Below are positions 61,808 to 64,000 of a DNA stretch of 64,000 nucleotides, piece after piece. Source of the DNA: CAZRSW01 sp964602845 (lineage in GTDB: Bacteria > Chloroflexota > Dehalococcoidia > Lucifugimonadales > UBA826); contig CAZRSW010000007.1 in NCBI GenBank assembly GCA_964602845.1, positions 14,477 to 78,476 of the forward strand. Direction: 5' to 3'. Both the position numbers and the translations under genes were made by a program. Under the pieces are notes generated by a model that saw only the letters and a list, made by a program, of their open reading frames with translations, ran no database searches and had not been told where the DNA came from. Within the stretch, counting starts at the first letter, position 1, and every line of letters starts with the position of its first letter.

Positions 61808-63521
61808 TCTTTTAAAGTTATCACAGCCTTATAAAGAAAGGCGGGGCAGAGGCTAAGATTTGTGATCTCAGCTTCTGTCCCGCCTATTCTAAACTATTTT
61901 TTGTTTCAGATCTATCTGTCTAGTGGGGCTCCATCCATACTGTCTCAAATCTACCCCATTCTGCCTGGACTCTTGTTTCGAGTACGAGGCCTTTGACGTA
62001 GTTTCTCCACATAGGCATATGGCTAGTGAACCCGAAGTGGAACTGAGGAGGACTCGCATCAAGGATGTCCTCTCCCTCGGAGAAAAGGCCTTTCCTTTTT
62101 GCGGGGTCACCCTCGGCGTTCAGCTTCTTGACTACTGCGTCGAAGTCTGGATTAGAGTACTTGCCGAAGTTCTGTGATGCTCCGGTTGTCCACATTATAG
62201 TCCACAGCGGTGTGTGGTTCTTGATTGGCGAGTGGTAACTAGTGCTCAGTACCATGTCGTAGTCTTTCTTGAACTCTTCAGGCACTAGAGATCTTTCCAC
62301 AGCGCTGATTTCTATTTCCATGCCCAGGTTTCGCTTCATCTGATCAGCGTAGAACGGGGCAAGGACTTCAGCGTGTCCAGGGACGGAAGCAGAGACCAGT
62401 TTGAATGTTCTCAGACCTTCTCCGTCTGCGAAACCAGCATCAGCCATTAATTTCTGTGCTTCTGCGACGTCCGCGGCGTTATCCTGTTTGTATCCTGGAA
62501 TGGTTCTCACCACGTCGTCAGCGGTTGCGCCTTCACCACCGGGGGACATCCACCGGCTAAGGTTGTTAGTTTCTTCTCTGTATACCTCGATAGCATCATG
62601 TCGGTTTACAGCCAGGTGCATAGCCCTGCGAACTCTGTTATCGGTCCATGGGTCCTTGCCGTTATTCCACTTGACTTCAAGCGCGCCGAAGTTAGCCAGA
62701 AGTGCTGCTGAGATATCATCTCGGGAGTTACCTTCATCCCAGGTATCTCGCGATACATTCCATGAGAAGTCAGCCTGTCCGGTTAGGACTGCTGTTCCTC
62801 TGTCGGTCCATGCGGGCACGTGCTGCATCATGACCTTGTCTACGTAAGGTAGTTCTGGGTTCCAGTAGCTTGTGTTCGCATCAAATTCCCAGACTTCGCC
62901 TGGCTTGTTCTCAACGAACTTGAAAGGACCGGTTCCTGCGGACACTGAGGTCCTGAGGTCGTTGTTGTTAGCAGTCAGAACGGTGTCCGGGTAGACGACA
63001 GCGGCAGTGTTTGTGAAAAGGTCAAACTGCCATACACGCGGCTCACTCAAGGTGAACTTGACGGTATAGTCATCAACTTTCTCTATTCCTCCGATAGCGG
63101 AGAAGAGTGTTTGTGCAGTGCTTGTGACGCCTTCAGGTGGGAAAATAATCCTGTTGAAGGTTGCGGTCACGTCGTCTGCGTTGAAATCGGATCCGTCATG
63201 GAATGTAACGCCCTCTCTCAAATCGAAAGAGAAACTCATCTGGTCTGGTGCGATCTCCCAGCCTACGGCCAGTTCAGGTGAGATGGTTCTCAATCCGTCG
63301 GCCAGGTTGAGTCCGATCAACTTGTTGTAGAAGGAGGTCATAATATGAGCTGCTCCTCCCTGGTGTATATCGAAGTGCTTGGTTGTAGCACCCCAGGCGG
63401 TTTTAATGGTTCCACCGCGAATGGGGTTTGCATCAGGAGACTTGATACAACCTATGCAGTCATCAGCAGCCGTCGGGGCGGCCTTGGAAGCTTCAGGGGC
63501 TGGCTTAGGGGCTTCCTTCTC
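61808..63521. repeat. 1,714-bp exact direct repeat, copy 2
   Basis: Identical to 41137-42850. The left edge diverges at AGTCTTTT versus GATCTTTT and the right edge after CTTCCTTCTC, within the coding sequence of the linker of the binding protein. Confidence 0.93.
61840..61884 (-). terminator. strong intrinsic terminator after binding-protein copy 2
   Basis: Exact duplicate of the terminator at 41169-41213: long GC-rich stem with CACAA loop and TTTCTTTAT tail on the minus strand. Confidence 0.85.
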
Positions 63522-63686
63522 AGTATCTCTCTTACCTTGGTAATTCGATGTTCCAGAAGTAGCTGGCTTAATATTTGGAGTTGGTTCTACAACAACTTCA
63601 TCATCTGACGAACAACCCACAGCCACTAGTGAAATCGAAAATGCCATTATCAATGTCATGAACAACATCGGCAATGATTTCTTCAT
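61920..63686 (-). CDS. ABC transporter substrate-binding lipoprotein, family 5 (copy 2)
   Basis: A 588-residue solute-binding lipoprotein. Its own signal peptide (MKKSLPMLFMTLIMAFSISL) ends in the lipobox VAVGC, followed by an acidic then Thr/Ser-rich linker (DDEVVVEPTPNIKPATSGTS). From EKEAPKPAPEASK to the C-terminus it is identical to the protein at 41249-43039. The ATG at 63686 follows AGGAGGG by about ten bases; the longer in-frame start at 63746 is not credible. No permease genes follow, so it may deliver to the DppBC encoded near 40 kb, or reflect an assembly join inside a repeat. Confidence 0.92.
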   Translation of the reverse strand: MKKSLPMLFMTLIMAFSISLVAVGCSSDDEVVVEPTPNIKPATSGTSNYQGKRDTEKEAPKPAPEASKAAPTAADDCIGCIKSPDANPIRGGTIKTAWGATTKHFDIHQGGAAHIMTSFYNKLIGLNLADGLRTISPELAVGWEIAPDQMSFSFDLREGVTFHDGSDFNADDVTATFNRIIFPPEGVTSTAQTLFSAIGGIEKVDDYTVKFTLSEPRVWQFDLFTNTAAVVYPDTVLTANNNDLRTSVSAGTGPFKFVENKPGEVWEFDANTSYWNPELPYVDKVMMQHVPAWTDRGTAVLTGQADFSWNVSRDTWDEGNSRDDISAALLANFGALEVKWNNGKDPWTDNRVRRAMHLAVNRHDAIEVYREETNNLSRWMSPGGEGATADDVVRTIPGYKQDNAADVAEAQKLMADAGFADGEGLRTFKLVSASVPGHAEVLAPFYADQMKRNLGMEIEISAVERSLVPEEFKKDYDMVLSTSYHSPIKNHTPLWTIMWTTGASQNFGKYSNPDFDAVVKKLNAEGDPAKRKGLFSEGEDILDASPPQFHFGFTSHMPMWRNYVKGLVLETRVQAEWGRFETVWMEPH

Positions 63687-63943
63687 AATATCTAACCCTC
63701 CTACAGGTATCTGTATAACACGACAACCGGCCGAGGTAAGCACCACGTCCTGTTGTTAGGGGCACTCTAGCATGGAGTTTCAGCAGGAGTCAAGATCTTT
63801 TGGCCTGTCGAATAGTGATTCAGTGATGGGCGACCCAATGATGGGATGATTGAAGTAAAAGGGTTGATACAGGTGGTAATTATTGCCGAGAGTAGGCACC
63901 ATGACTGTGGAAGTTGCAATGTTGGTTTAGTCAGAGGTACTAG

Positions 63944-64000
63944 TTATTGTGCTTGGCATGAGTTGCATAGGCCGAAAAGTTCCAGGGAATGATCTCGAAT
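63944..64000 (-). CDS. Fur/PerR-family metalloregulator, C-terminal fragment
   Basis: The last 18 codons of a gene entering from the right edge: DHSLELFGLCNSCQAQ then stop. The pattern HxLEhxGhCxxC is the usual end of Fur-family proteins, the CxxC being half of the structural zinc site. The fragment is too short for more than a family guess. The 257 bases between it and the binding-protein start hold nothing else I recognise. Confidence 0.6.
   Translation of the reverse strand: MRDHSLELFGLCNSCQAQ

Noticed and set aside
41137..63521. Duplication as an insertion sequence or composite transposon
   Set aside because: No transposase, terminal inverted repeats or target-site duplication are visible at the borders.
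1..64000. CRISPR arrays, tRNA or rRNA genes, prophage
   Set aside because: Scanned by eye; no regular spaced repeats, T-loop-like GGTTCGAATCC context outside coding sequence, rRNA blocks or phage genes were found. A tRNAscan-SE run would be decisive for tRNAs.

Overview
The window looks like a stretch of chromosome from a free-living, probably marine, heterotrophic bacterium. No rRNA, phage, IS element or CRISPR array is visible. The gene content is a broad mix of catabolic and oxidative families: luciferase-like flavin monooxygenase, cytochrome P450, epoxide hydrolase, CocE-type esterase, aldo/keto reductases, HpcH/HpaI and RraA aldolases, split TPP decarboxylase, CaiB/BaiF CoA-transferase, DUF1501/DUF1800. 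Together with a mycothiol-type formaldehyde dehydrogenase, a two-part MetF/MetV-like methylene-THF reductase, vitamin B12 salvage and a probable selenoprotein, this resembles the SAR202-type Chloroflexota. That placement is inference from gene content; no marker gene settles it.

Layout. 1-8.9 kb: edge of a CaiB/BaiF gene, a cut epoxide hydrolase and a cut drug-type ABC exporter meeting at a 100-N scaffold gap, an HxlR regulator, an NMT1/THI5-type ABC importer (ATPase, permease, lipoprotein), an HpcH/HpaI aldolase, and a malate synthase A homologue coupled to msrA. 9-18.2 kb: two MFS carriers (one with a zinc ribbon in its central loop), a phosphodiesterase/pyrophosphatase, an MscR-like dehydrogenase, xylulokinase, a two-subunit sulfopyruvate/phosphonopyruvate-type decarboxylase and an RraA-like aldolase. 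18.3-30 kb: glnS, orn, a YbaK-type deacylase, a PTP-like phosphatase, a D-aminoacylase-type hydrolase, an SDR, a redoxin whose active-site Cys codon is TGA, a benzoylformate decarboxylase-like TPP enzyme and the MetF/MetV pair. 30-39 kb: alpha/beta hydrolase, LLM monooxygenase, CocE hydrolase with a halogenase-type flavoprotein, and an NHL/DUF1501/DUF1800 operon. 39-43 kb: a dipeptide-type ABC importer. 43-54.9 kb: PQQ-like propeller, MFS carriers, a GH32-like enzyme, an unrecognised tandem-domain protein, aldo/keto reductase, tRNA hydroxylase TrhO, an MBL hydrolase and an ACR3 arsenite carrier. 55-64 kb: a cobalamin riboswitch with BtuF-like lipoprotein, P450, cysH behind a structured leader, a large PHP-type hydrolase, a second copy of the oligopeptide-binding protein, and the end of a Fur-family gene.

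The strongest discoveries are: (1) a membrane-anchored redoxin with an in-frame TGA exactly at the first position of the CxxC motif, followed by a hairpin with bacterial SECIS geometry, so very likely selenocysteine; (2) a 1,714-bp exact direct repeat 20.7 kb apart that gives two binding proteins with identical mature domains and identical terminators but different signal peptides; (3) a cysH leader with a good promoter, an intrinsic terminator, a competing upstream segment and further hairpins that I cannot assign to a known riboswitch. Everything here is read by eye; no homology search or folding program was run.
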